Of a stretch of 64,000 bases of DNA, positions 12,901 through 24,000 are shown one piece after another. Source of the stretch: Acephala macrosclerotiorum (lineage: Eukaryota > Ascomycota > Leotiomycetes > Helotiales > Mollisiaceae); the NCBI GenBank assembly GCA_014904845.1, contig MU119202.1, forward strand, positions 62,001-126,000, given 5' to 3'. Both the position numbers and the translations under genes were made by a program. The notes beneath the pieces were generated by a model, which ran no database searches, was not told where the DNA came from, and was given only the letters and a program-made list of their open reading frames with translations. The first letter of the stretch is position 1; each line of letters starts with the position of its first letter.

Positions 12901-13637
12901 CAGTAATTTGCTACTCGAGCATGCAAGTCTTCCGCTTGTCCTCGTGGTATAGGTTCCAATCCTATCCGAGAACGGTGCGTGAGAAATTCTGTCGCTGTCA
13001 ACACGTCGTTCATTGTCATCTCACCGGACTGGTTATGCTGCATCTTACCAGAAGTCTGCAATTGGTTGGTCGACTGTTCGGGAGTGGAGATGCTCCGGCG
13101 GACTGGCAAAGAAAGGATTATCAGAATAGATTGGTTTGTTCTTTGGTTCTCTTTTGGCCCGACGACAATCCATACTATCTCTGGTAGTGAATTTCCAGTC
13201 TCCAGCGGCAGGATAGGTACAGAGGGAGAAAGAAGATGGGTTTCGCAGATCCGAAAACCCCCTTGATTTGGCTTTTGCAGTCGTTGATGCTCTTTTGGTA
13301 ATGACTAGACACCCTTATTACTTGGTTCGAGTTAATGGCTGTTTTGAGGAAAGCTCGAGTTTTGTCGACGCGTCTGTGCCTTTTGTTCTTTGCTTGCCAC
13401 ATGTTTCAATATTAGGCTTACACCACTGTCTTCAGCTTGCCACTTTCTCAAATCAGCTACTTCGCCTTTGGATTTTCTATAATATTGTTGCATCAAGCTA
13501 TGCTAAAGAATGTCTCATTGATGAGGCACACCATCATCTGTCCTCAAAGAACAGTAACCAACGATTACATCTTGTTTTCTTTAGTCGACTGATTCTTGTT
13601 ATACCGAAACAATCATCCTGGTCCGTTAGTCCTTCAA
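9982..13637. other. Long gene-free stretch between Med16 and the Ser/Gly-rich gene
   Basis: About 3.65 kb without a supportable gene. Open frames on both strands (up to about 180 residues) start and stop at random relative to each other and carry no recognisable domain. The left end, about 10,130-10,340, is pyrimidine-rich and ends in a long T tract, suggesting 3' UTR of Med16 or an upstream region. GC content is like the flanks, with no sign of RIP. A tRNA-like T-arm at 12,953-12,969 was examined and rejected. It may hold a non-coding transcript or a long UTR. Confidence 0.4.
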
Positions 13638-14591
13638 TTAAAAGCCAGATCCACCGCCTCCAAGTCCTCTCAGTCCTCCACCTCCAGACCCACTTCGACC
13701 AAAGAGATGTCCTCCAACTCCATTTCCTCCCGAACCACCAAGTCCATCTGCACCTTGATTTCCACCTAGCATGCCAAACAGACCGCCAGGAGCACCCTCA
13801 CGAATCTCTTTAAGCCTTTTTGAAAGAGTAATCTGTTCGGGAGTCGGATAGTATGGGCCATCGTATTGGCCGCGGTCGCCAACCCTGATTGTTTTCAGAC
13901 TTTCCGGCGGAGCAGCCAACCCAAAGAGAGCAGATCTCCCACCAAGCGTTGCACGCAAACAACGCATATAATATCCCCCCTTCCCTTCCGCGAGAACGGC
14001 ATCCGGAATAAAGTGTAGACCTGAATCACACACATAGCCGCCAGCGTGTCTGGTCCAGTCGAGACCACCTGGGCAGGGTGATAGCCCGGGGCTCTGCAGC
14101 TGTTTCTGCGCCCACTCCTCTTGTTTCTTACGCTCCTCTTTGGGCAAACTCTCGATCTTCGTTTGCCGGGATGCCATTTTTCGGTCGTGGTCAGTTTTGT
14201 ATGCGGTTTTGAAAGCAGACGAACTTGACGATTGACTCGAGCTACCAGTATTCTTGGAGCTTGATGATTTTTTCGAATTGGATGGCTGGCTTGAGCTCTC
14301 CTTTGGCTTCGGACTCTCTTTTGGCTTCGAGCTCTCCTTCAGCTTCGAACTCGAAGGCTTGCCTGAATTAGACGGCTCTTTGATCTTCGGACTATCTCTC
14401 TTTGAAAGGTATAAAGGCGCGGATCCCCCAGATGACTTGGAGGAACTGGATATCTTGCCTGAACTACCTGACCGACTCGAACTCTCTGGGTGCTTCAGGG
14501 CGGAGACTCGGTTTGAAAATGGCTTGACGGAAGATGATCGGCTTTTTTGGCAGGAGCTGCATCCTTTTCCTCCGCATTTCTTACATGCCAT
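13638..14591 (-). CDS. Ser-rich, Gly-tailed protein with Cys-rich N-terminal head (unknown)
   Basis: A single open frame of 317 residues that I do not recognise by name. The chosen ATG (14591) puts a Cys-rich head, MACKKCGGKGCSSCQKSRSS, at the very N-terminus; its CxxC...C..C spacing could bind a metal. Upstream codons in the same frame are not family-like. Residues about 20-140 are low-complexity Ser/Lys/Pro with repeated KESSKPKESPKPKE units, probably disordered. A conserved-looking segment follows (about 165-265), containing CPGGLDWTRHAGGYVCDSGLHF and GGYYMRCLRATLGG. The last 50 residues are a glycine-rich tail (GGNGVGGHLFG). No membrane segment or signal peptide is seen. Codon usage and GC match neighbouring genes. 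Function unknown. Confidence 0.7.
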   Translation of the reverse strand: MACKKCGGKGCSSCQKSRSSSVKPFSNRVSALKHPESSSRSGSSGKISSSSKSSGGSAPLYLSKRDSPKIKEPSNSGKPSSSKLKESSKPKESPKPKESSSQPSNSKKSSSSKNTGSSSQSSSSSAFKTAYKTDHDRKMASRQTKIESLPKEERKKQEEWAQKQLQSPGLSPCPGGLDWTRHAGGYVCDSGLHFIPDAVLAEGKGGYYMRCLRATLGGRSALFGLAAPPESLKTIRVGDRGQYDGPYYPTPEQITLSKRLKEIREGAPGGLFGMLGGNQGADGLGGSGGNGVGGHLFGRSGSGGGGLRGLGGGGSGF

Positions 14592-15403
14592 TTTGTATTC
14601 GGAAGCGTTGACTTTAGCTTTGATGAGATGAGTAGTACTCGATGTTTTGCTCCTTGAGTTGTGGGGCGAGGTTGGTATCTTATATCTTTTGTGCGCGCTA
14701 TAATTATCCCATTTCGTACTTAGTCTATGAATCCATGATGTGATTATTCCATAGAGTTGAGTGATTCTAGTAAGCGTTTTTCTTGAACTACTTACATCCG
14801 TCATTTTACTCACAAGTACTGGGCGACACAATCACAAATTCCTCACTGCCACACATCGTCCACGACTACAAATTTCCGCGACCGACTTATGAGTGTCGGA
14901 CACCACGACTTTCCGCGTTTGTCTCGCACGTACGGGCTGCGCTTGATTCTCCACGAACCTAGTTGCACCAGTGGAAGGCTTCTTGACTTTCTGCGTTGCT
15001 GATTCCAGCTTCGCTCCCCGGGGTGACACTTCAACCAACAGCTGTTGAATCATGGGTTACATCTGGATGGGACCATAACAGGTCAAGAGTAGATTTTGGA
15101 ACAAGGAAGGGCAAAGACCAAGCTCTTCACGGGTCAAACCGACGATGCAACATTCAATACCGAACATTGCCAGAACGATAGAACTGACATGGAATAAACA
15201 GAATCTCAGTTTCAATCATGGTCAACGAGTGTGGAAGCCACTCGAAATTGAAACATAAAGTATAGTTTCACCAAAAAAAAAAGAAGAAAAAAAACTAGCA
15301 AGAATGAGAACTCCAATCCCAACGCCTGAGTGTGTGTCATGGCACAATTGCAAACCGATGATGGGCAAGAAGAGGAGCAATCACCCAATCAGCCAAGTCC
15401 ACA
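14592..15403. other. Intergenic region with A-rich tract
   Basis: Between two minus-strand genes; it should hold the upstream region of the Ser/Gly-rich gene and the 3' UTR of the AT-hook gene. An A-rich tract lies at about 15,270-15,297. No gene is supported. Confidence 0.4.
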
Positions 15404-16522
15404 TCAACGCTCAGGACCCTTGCTCTTCCCCGGCGTCTTCTTAAGACTCTTCGGACTCCCAGGGGTCTTTTTAACCCCACTCCCACTTCCACTCGCCTTA
15501 GCACCCTTAGCAGGAGTCTTCTCTTTGCTCCCACTCGCCTTAGAAAGCGTCTTCGCCTTACCCCTGGATCTCGACCCTTCATGCTCCTCCCCTTGACCCT
15601 GACCCCCACCCAACCCCCTCAAAACCTCAAACGGATCCTCCCCTTCCTCCAACACCCCCCTCAAACCCTCCGGAACTATGATCCTATTCCCATCCCTAAC
15701 CAACTCCTCCAACCCCTCCGGATATGGCGTTTTCATCCACTTCCCACCACCCCTCCCAATTGGAAAAATCTTCCTAAACTCCAATTTCGGAAAAGGTTCA
15801 AAACCAGGACATTTTCCTTCAGCACAAACTGCTTTTCCTTCCCGATGCATTTTTGCATGTCCGTCGACGAGTTTTTGTTGGTATTCGTTCATTTGTTGGA
15901 TTACTTCTTCGGCATAGTCGGCTGCTGTTTTGGCGGCGTTGTCCCGGCGGGGAATGGAATGGAGGCCAGAGGGGCCAGGGGCCCTCTCGGATTCAGAGTT
16001 GGGGGTTTGGGCTCGTTCTTTGCCTTTTCTGGAGAGGGCGACTCTTCCTTTCTGGGGTGCTTTCTTGGCGGCTGGTGCTGGGGCATTGGTGGGAGCAGGA
16101 GCATGTACTTTGGCGGGACGGCCGCGGGGTTTTTTGTTGCCGGAGGAAGAGGCGGTTGTGGTGTAGCTGCTTCCAGGCTTGAGCCCGGGAGTTGGAGGTC
16201 TCTTCTCGATTGATTTAGCTGTGTTTTTGGTTGTTTTTTTGAGAGGGGCTGGTTTGGGGTCTCTGTTAAAGGCGACTTTCTTGGCGGGAGGAGTAGGAGG
16301 GGGTGATTCATCGGAAGTTGATGCTTCGGATTCGGAGGAGACGGCGACTAATATCTTTCTCTTGGGGGCAGCGGCTTTCTTGGAGGCGGGCGCTTTCTTA
16401 GCTGTAGCTTTCTTGGTTGGGGGAGGTGGTTCATCGGAAGATGCTGCGGTTGTCTTTGCACCTCTTGCAAGTCTTGGTCGACTTGGTGCGGCGGTGGGCT
16501 TTGTGATTTTCTTGGGAGGCAT
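15404..16522 (-). CDS. Lys/Ala/Pro-rich protein with AT-hook (chromatin-like, unknown)
   Basis: An uninterrupted frame of 372 residues starting at ATG 16522, MPPKKITKPTAAPSRPRL; earlier codons in the frame look like leader sequence. The first half is rich in Lys, Ala, Pro and Ser with histone-H1-like KKATAKKAPASKKAAAPKRK, and carries an AT-hook, KKPRGRPAK, at about residues 130-138. This suggests a nuclear DNA-binding role, by inference. A more ordered central part (about 210-320) reads AADYAEEVIQQMNEYQQ, then AVCAEGKCPGFEPFPKLEF and GRGGGKWMKTPYPEGLEELV. The C-terminus is again Lys/Ser-rich with KTPGSPKSLKKTPGKSK. I do not recognise a named family. No intron is needed. The strand-complement frames here are long only because of the biased codons. 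Confidence 0.75.
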   Translation of the reverse strand: MPPKKITKPTAAPSRPRLARGAKTTAASSDEPPPPTKKATAKKAPASKKAAAPKRKILVAVSSESEASTSDESPPPTPPAKKVAFNRDPKPAPLKKTTKNTAKSIEKRPPTPGLKPGSSYTTTASSSGNKKPRGRPAKVHAPAPTNAPAPAAKKAPQKGRVALSRKGKERAQTPNSESERAPGPSGLHSIPRRDNAAKTAADYAEEVIQQMNEYQQKLVDGHAKMHREGKAVCAEGKCPGFEPFPKLEFRKIFPIGRGGGKWMKTPYPEGLEELVRDGNRIIVPEGLRGVLEEGEDPFEVLRGLGGGQGQGEEHEGSRSRGKAKTLSKASGSKEKTPAKGAKASGSGSGVKKTPGSPKSLKKTPGKSKGPER

Positions 16523-16924
16523 CTTGGAATGATGTGTGAGAGCAGCGAAAGTAATAGAGATTTTAGATAATTTCAGAAAGTGTAGACGCGGAGAATTGCT
16601 GACATTTATGACGAGGAAACTACCTTGGGAGATTGAATACATTCCTCAGAAACCAAAACAAAGTGCTCAGGAATGCAAAAGACCAACTAACGATATAATG
16701 GCCCACTTGGGAAACGCGACAAATGCGTTAGTCTGTTCTGGACTTCAACTCTTCACTCTTCACTCGCTGCTTCTGAAACCTCTGTGATTTGGATATTTTT
16801 GATTTCGTGTCTTGTAGCACGTATGCAATGCAAGTATTGTAAGCCCCAGCACCATCGCTATGCCCAAATGCAACCTGTCCAACTTGCGCAGCACTCTATC
16901 CTTGAAACGCCACGGTATATGCAA
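16523..16924. other. Intergenic region between AT-hook gene and Sld3
   Basis: About 400 bp upstream of the AT-hook gene and downstream of Sld3 (both minus). No feature is recognised. Confidence 0.4.
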
Positions 16925-19869
16925 TCATGCCAGTTCGTCAATGTCATCGGCGTCGTCCCATCCAAGCGACTTGTATATCGACACCTCATTCGTTAAATCA
17001 TTATGACCATTCTGATCTAAAGCTTTCTTGACCTCGTTTCCTTGTTGAAAGTTCTCCTTGTTATTGCCGGGCTCTAATGCAACTGGATGCCCGTGTCCAG
17101 ATACCCCTTTGATTGGCGTGTCTGCGATCCCGTATGTTACAGATGGCTTTTTTACTGCACAGTCGGGCACGGCAGTGAACAGCTGAGTGCTCGACCGCCT
17201 ACCTTGAAGTGGCGAAGAAGGCGGGAAATGTTCAGAGAAGCCACCAGAATTTCCAGACAACCTCGAAAAGCCCGGTACAGATTTTCTCGTTGGCGTTGCT
17301 TGAACGGACGGGAGGAACGGATTCCTCGACGACAAGCCTTCCGAAGAGCGAGATATAGATTGAGGAATCTTGGGCAAACTCGATGGAGGTATGAACATAG
17401 AGTCGTCAATCGTTCGTTCAGCACTGGAAAATTGAGGTTGGGCAAACATCTCCTTCTGTCTATTAGCCTTAGGAGTAGCTGAAATCTGTACTGCTTGGAA
17501 CAACGGGTTCCTTATTGGCTTTTTCGATTCTGAGAATGTCAGGAGTAAACAAGCAACAAGAATGTGAGTACTTACTTCGAGAGATCAAGGCTGATCGTTT
17601 CTCTGCCGTTTCCGCTATTGATTTGCCAGCAAGCTCCCGGTTGGGCTTCTTGAGCGCTGATATGGCCTCCTTGAGCTCTGCTTCAATGATGGCCTGTTTC
17701 TCCGCCTTGGAATTTGCCTTCGGAGCTAAGGCAGTCAAGTCTATTTCTCGTTGAGAGAACCGCTTTGAGGTCAATAAACCGCCTCTGTTCGCCTCGAAAT
17801 TTTGGGATTCGACCATTGGAATGCTAGACAATGACGGTGCCTCACTGAGTTCTCGTTTCATACCTGGAACACTTGGCATAGTTGCAGACCTTATGAGTGA
17901 AATCGCTTTATTCGGACCTCGAGACATGCTGCGTCGTTCTCGGTCGTCGGTTAAGACGCGCTTCAGACTTTGACGCGGTTTGGCGGGGACAGGACGTTTA
18001 GTCGCAGCACCGGGTCTTGATAGCGCACCGGAAAAGCTTGCAGCTTTGGACCATCTTGGCTTTGGAGGGGACACAACCACAGGACCGCCAAGCTTACGAT
18101 TAATGGCAGCACATCTGTCAGGAAGACGAGATGAGAAACTAGGAGTTGATTAGCTAGACGTTTTGGGCGACTGTCATGGAAACTTACAAAGGTGCAATAA
18201 CTTCAACGCAGAAGTCCCTCAGTATGTTATCTGAGTGACTGGCTAATGTAGTAGGAGCATTCATGTTCTCGCTCACATTCTGCGATTCGCTTGCAGGTGC
18301 CTTGGTAGCTTCGAGAGCTAAGGACTGCCAAATGCAAAGCCTGTCAATGTGTACATCGATGAGCATAGTCAAATGGTCGGGCTTTTTGGATTTGACTGGT
18401 TTCTGCTTAACATCTGTTGTCTCGATCGTCGGGAGTGCTGAGGGAAGATCTCCTCCAAGGTCTTCTGAATTCGATATCAAAGGTTGGAGTGCGAGGACTT
18501 CAAGAACAACAATCATCTGGAGCTGGGTCTCTCGGATACGAAGCTGGGAAATCCGGTTCTTTGTGCGCTCTTCTCGGGAATCACCAGGCGCTCCAGAGTC
18601 GGCATCATCGTCATGGCTGTCCCACCATTTTCGTATGAGCACCTCTTCAGCGGGGTACAGTCCATTCTTTCCTGGCTTCATCTTTTTGCTACTTCTCCGT
18701 TTCTTGGTCTTGGCGGTTGTTTGGCCCGCATTGTCCTCGCTGTGGTCCTGTACATCAAGAAGTGAAATACAAACCGGAACCCCGTCGCGATACTTCTTGT
18801 CGATCAGCGTACTTGACATGACAAGGCTCTCAAGAAAAGTGACGTGATCCTTCAAGTCGAGGGTCGAATCAAAGTCCATGTGGAAGGCAGCTCGAGCTCG
18901 TGATAGAGGACCTTTCGCGAAGTATGCCAAAGAAGCCTGCTAAAATCAGTACCCAATAGATTTAAACAACTTATACAACTTGCCTTGGAAAGATACAGTG
19001 CCTCGAAGTACTGTGTCCGCACGTTCTCGAATATCTCTGCTGCGGTTGGGGGTAAGATTGCCTCATCAACTACAGGTTCGACGATATGTTGCTCAGGTGC
19101 TTGTGATTCAATGGCTGGGGCAGCTTTGGGTGGAACAGATTGAGACTCGGATTGAGACTCAGTTAATAAATTGGAAGTGGAGCGCTTCACCATAGACTGT
19201 ATAGCCTCGATCGCTAGTCGCTTCTTCTTGTTGTACCTGTTGATCTCTGGCGTGATAATAGGGAGGCTAGGTTCTCCAACCTGACTGAAGAATCCTTCTG
19301 ACCTCTTGGGGAGTTCTTGCTTTGAAGCCACAGCTGCAGCTCTCAAGTCTTGGAGGTTGGCCCACGATCCAAGCTGACATAGCACATATAGTCCGCGACT
19401 CTCTCGTTCCACGACATATAATGTTCGAGCTTCGTCTAGCCTTGCGATCAAGACCATCGGTTGGTTGCCCATGCGCTCCTCCAATTCTAATATTTTGACA
19501 TGTGCTTCAAAGAGTCTCGATTGCGCCAGAGCTTTGGAAGAAGCTGCAATATCGAGGGATGCTAATGGTAGATGGGATCTCGGGAGAAGCATTAAAGGTT
19601 GTAGAATCTGCTGCTTGGAATGGCCTGTTGAGGGGTAAGGCTTTCTTGTCGTTAGCATCTCGAATGTTTGCTAGCATTTTGACCCAAACCTTGACAACAA
19701 ATTTGTCCTTCAACAGATCATCCATAGTACTGCCATCTCGTTTCCGTTTCTTAGAGCCGACAAGTCCATCGCCGGAATTGGGAGAATTATCTGATGCTGG
19801 GGTTAAAGGACGCGTTCCGACGGAGGTTGCGTCTGCATCAGAGACACGATGTTCAGATTGACTAAACAT
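16925..19869 (-). CDS. SLD3: DNA replication regulator Sld3 (Treslin-type)
   Basis: Sld3 carries Cdc45 to the loaded Mcm2-7 helicase at origins and is a CDK target binding Dpb11; it acts in the nucleus at G1/S. Five exons, 19690-19869, 18984-19640, 18188-18936, 17576-18114 and 16925-17529, give 909 residues with agreeing phases. Conserved Sld3 blocks are KFVVKPYPST, LQPLMLLPRSHLPLASLD, LFEAHVKILELEERMG, GLYVLCQLGSWANLQ and, across the second intron, YLSKASLAYFAKGPLSRARA, then MSSTLIDKKYRDGVP. That second intron (18937-18983) has a GCAAGT donor, a GC-AG intron, required to keep the conserved sequence. The C-terminal third is disordered and Ser/Pro-rich with a KEN-like NNKENFQQ and many SP/TP sites, as expected for a CDK substrate. 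It is divergent from the MAPKKK gene. Confidence 0.87.
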
Positions 19870-21036
19870 AGCAATAGACTATTGATAATTGACGTCATGA
19901 GGCCTGTGAATACTGTTCGCATAGGCCCCCAATCGCCATAACACTGTGGTGATTTTCCGTGAAGATTGATACTGGAATCCGTCGCGTTACGACGAAAACG
20001 CACAGCGCGTTGTACCAGCACTAACGACGAAAAGATGCGCCAGCGGCCGCTAGCCTCCGTGACCACCACATCTCTTGGCGTTTGATCGTAATTCTAGAAC
20101 TTCAACTGAATAGTCATGGCCCTCCTGCCTGGGTGAAATGCACACTACAAAGAATGCGGTCAAGTGTATGCGATATCGCCATAGCATCTTTGTGTAGGGT
20201 TGAGTTGTTTTCATTATATTGTGCTAATGTATTCGTTATTTCTCTGGTGGTGTCCAGGAAGAACAAAATGTATAGGTTGTGAGCGCCCTACGAAAGCACC
20301 GCTATGCACCTTCCAACCGGTCAAATAGCACAATGATAACCCAATCGGATAAGGACCCTCAAGGGTTGGAAGAGGCCGAGCACCATGATCTTGGATGAAA
20401 GTCAAGGACTCTTCCTTGTATGGAATTTATGCTCCTTTGTCTCTCTCCACTGAAGCAGCTCGATCGCAGTCTTTCTTCAGAGGTAGGCGGGAAGCTGATT
20501 GGTGCTGAAGTCTCGAAGACGTTGGTTCAAGAACGGCCACCCGCCACATGTGGCGAACTATGGACGCGGCTTTTTATGCTGCACAACCAGCTCGGGAGCT
20601 TGCGAGAGGATGAGCTAAAGGGCAAAAGCCATGTGATAAGAGATGCCGCCAACTGCCTTGGAAAATGCCACCTTCGTTATTCCCTGATTGGTGTTGAGCA
20701 GTGCGGGAGGCAGCCTCTCTTCGGATCATACTCCGCAAGGTTAGTTCGCTTCGTCAACTCGATCGCGATTCGCATCCAACCCATGGTGATTGCCTCGCGC
20801 CGTTTATCCATGAATTTCGAAGACTTCACCACTGGTGAACTTTCCACGGCAGTCCCGGCTCGACTCAATTCACGATAACTTCGATTCTGGCCTTCTAGGG
20901 AATACACCCTCCTTGTCTAATATCAAAAGCAACTGCACAATTTACCTCCGATCCCCTGCTCACATCCGCGGCCAGGTCCAAGGATGTTCAATCGACGCTA
21001 ATCAATAAATCACTTCAAGCACAACTTGACCTCGAG
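19870..21036. promoter_or_regulatory. Shared divergent upstream region of Sld3 and MAPKKK genes
   Basis: About 1.17 kb between two divergent starts. A CCCCT sequence, the core of a stress-response element, occurs in the tract near 20,950, about 85 bp upstream of the MAPKKK start; with a five-base motif this may be chance. The open frame at 20420-20878 has no recognisable product. Confidence 0.45.
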
Positions 21037-24000
21037 ATGAGCCTCGAAGTATCCCCCCGCTCAGTCCGATTCTCCCACGGCGCTGAGGGCGATATCCTTG
21101 AGAAGACACCTCGTGTCATGGAAAGACCAGCAATAGACCACAGCGATTCCGGTAACCTACCCTTTTCTATTCTGCCTCTTTAATTTTGCTGCGTTGAGAG
21201 CTTTCCCGCCGGTCTCATACAACTCTTCTGTTGCTCTCTGTTGAGAAAATGCCATGCTAATTCGTTGTAGGCTCATCTGGAGGATCGCATGAATCAGAAC
21301 ACATGCAGCCCGAGAGCAGGAGTGTGCCACATCTCCAGACACAACTTTCGCCCCCAGAACCCAGACCACAGATGAATTCTCTCAACAGTCTACGCTCTCA
21401 CAGAAGCAGTACCGATGGCTCTGGCATCTACACACCAACATCCGCCACTTCTCCCTTCATCAATGGCACATCAAGACCGCCACGGCCGACGGCGCCAGCA
21501 AGAACCCCATCTTCCACCTACAATCCAGTCCGAAGACCCCCTCCACCCCCGTACATCTCAATCGCAGATCGAAATCGATCCACGTCTACATCGAGGTTTA
21601 GCAGGAATGATCCCAACGCTTCATATAGGGCTCAAGAGAAGGCATATGTGCAGCGTCTGAGGCAAGACCAGCCGCTAGAATATTTCGAACCGTATACACC
21701 GAGTATAGGTTATGGAACAGGCTCTGAGAGCGGAGACGATGAGTCCCCTTCCGAACCGCATTTTGACAACGACCCGTACGACCAAGAGACCCTGTTATTC
21801 TACAATAATGAGGACCTTCAACCAACTGCAGAGGACCTCCTAGACCCCGCCAATCGAGAACGACTGGAATGGCATGGCATGTTGGCTTCTGTGTTGACTG
21901 GTGATGTTGTACGACAAGAGAAGAAGCGTTTGATAGGAACGTCGGAGAAGCAAGGGGAGAATCTACACACAGAGATATGGCTCGGCTTACGGTCGAAAAT
22001 CACTGGACGAACGGTGGCTGCTCAGCGAAGAATGATAGAAGATACTCGATCAACCCTCGAAATTCTGCTCGATGAGATTATCAGATTCCAGGTTCAGGGT
22101 GTCAGCGAAGCCGGCAAGTCCCCAGTTGATCAAGTACGCGATGTTGTGGAGAAAATTGAGAAGTGCGAATCACTTTACCCCTCCCGAATGGCTCTTGAAA
22201 AAGCGAACAAATTGGCAGCTTCTCCCCAGTATCAAGCCACTTGTGATGCTGTCATTTCCTGGCACAATACCACCGAGCTAATCAATACCGAACTCAACAT
22301 CCTACAAAATTGGGTCGGCAATATTGAGCTAGATTTCAACAAAGCCAAAGAGAGGTCGCCGTCTGGGAATGGATTGTCTGACGAGTCTTCATTCATCGAT
22401 AGACTTCTGAAAGAGGACGGTTTGCGGTCATTACAAGGGGAGAAAAGCATTCTTCTAGGCGTCGCTGAAGTCATTTTGAAAGCCAAGAAGACCCTTATTC
22501 AGAATTCCGAAGGATTTGCGAAGCGCCATCTACCACCATACATTGAAGAGCTGTTAACACTCATCAACTTTCCATCACGCCTGATAGAAGAGATCATCAG
22601 AGTTCGACTTCAATTCGCCAGGAAGATGAAGGATGCAGCCCAGCAAAATTCTATGATGCAAGAACAAATGATCTCTCAATTCCAGATCTTATTGAAGCTT
22701 GCAATTCGCATCAAGCAAGAGTACCTGACAATATCTCAACCCGAGCCAGGATGGGATCTCCCACCTTGCATCGACGAGGGCTTTGATCAGGTTGTTTTGG
22801 ACGCCTTGAAGTTCTATTTCAAGATGTTGAATTGGAAACTAGGAGGCAACAAGAACACTTTTAAGGAAGCCGAGGTTCTCGAACAAGAATGGGATTTCTC
22901 AAATGAAATCGGTCGTCATCTCCAAGGTGGCGATGTCGAGGTTGCAGAACAATTCAGCTCCCTCACGCACAAGGCATTTTACCGACTTAGCTCGACTTTC
23001 GAGAAAGATCTACTGAGGAAGCCCAAAGAAACCGCAACTGAGATGACCAAGCGATACAAGCAGAGTCTGGACTCTGTTCGTGTTCGCCAGCGCATGTTGC
23101 AACGTTTCTCGAGGGTTTTGAGCGATCGTTTCGAGAATGCTACCGACTTTAGTATTTCGATGCGCAGAGACAATCTGCAGCATTTGTACTCGAGGCTGAT
23201 TGAGACAGGCCATTTCCTAGTCTATACCGCGAGCATTGAGCATGACGGCATCTTTCTGATTGCCTCGCCGTCGTTATACAACAGGCCGCAGGATATCCAA
23301 TCGATCTTGGGAACATGTTATCACTCGGAAGACATTCCTGAGGATCCAACCAATCCTTACATTCTGGTCCTGAGGCCTGAGAACCAGATTCCATGGGATG
23401 GACGACAGGTTGATGCAAACATTCGCGAACCCACTACCGACGTTAAGCTCGGGCACTTGCGGTTGATTGCAGACGGCTCTCAAGTACGATTGCAGAATGC
23501 TCGAACCGCGTTTCTGGATACAATCGATATGCATCTAGATATGGTTGTAGAGCAGCGGTCAAATCTCAAGAAGGTCAACCTCAAGTTGACTGAGATCAAA
23601 AAAGTCGTATACAAGCTATCGAACACAATCATGGATAGTGTCGAAACTGTTCGGCAACAGACACAGGGCTTGGAATGTCAGGAGCTTATCCAAACCTGTT
23701 TTGTTTTTGCGACTGAGTTCGGCCAGAGATCTCTGCTATACATGGATCGGAATCGAAAGCAAATGAACAATATCAAGCTCACGAACCTCGCATTGGACTG
23801 GGTCAGCTTCATCTGCGACGATTGCATCGCAACAGACCGGAAGACTTTCAAGTGGGCAGTTCAGGCCTTGGAATTTGCGATGCTTATGACACAAGGTCAG
23901 CACATCTTAGCCCTCGGCGAAGATGAGTATGCGAAGCTTCGAGCCAAGGTCGCTGGTTGTATGTCTCTGCTGATCTCTCACTTTGATATCATGGGTGCAA

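Noticed and set aside
12860..12985. tRNA-like sequence with a T-arm (ATAGG-TTCCAAT-CCTAT) and a possible anticodon stem upstream
   Set aside because: The 3' acceptor strand CCGAGAA has no complementary partner upstream, U33 and the D-loop GG are missing, and the A-box does not fit.
15581..16532. Long plus-strand open frames (up to 210 codons) opposite the AT-hook gene
   Set aside because: They are mirror frames caused by the biased Lys/Ala/Pro/Ser codons of the minus-strand gene and lack family features.
20420..20878. 152-codon plus frame between Sld3 and the MAPKKK gene
   Set aside because: No recognisable domain, poor codon pattern, and it lies in the shared promoter region.
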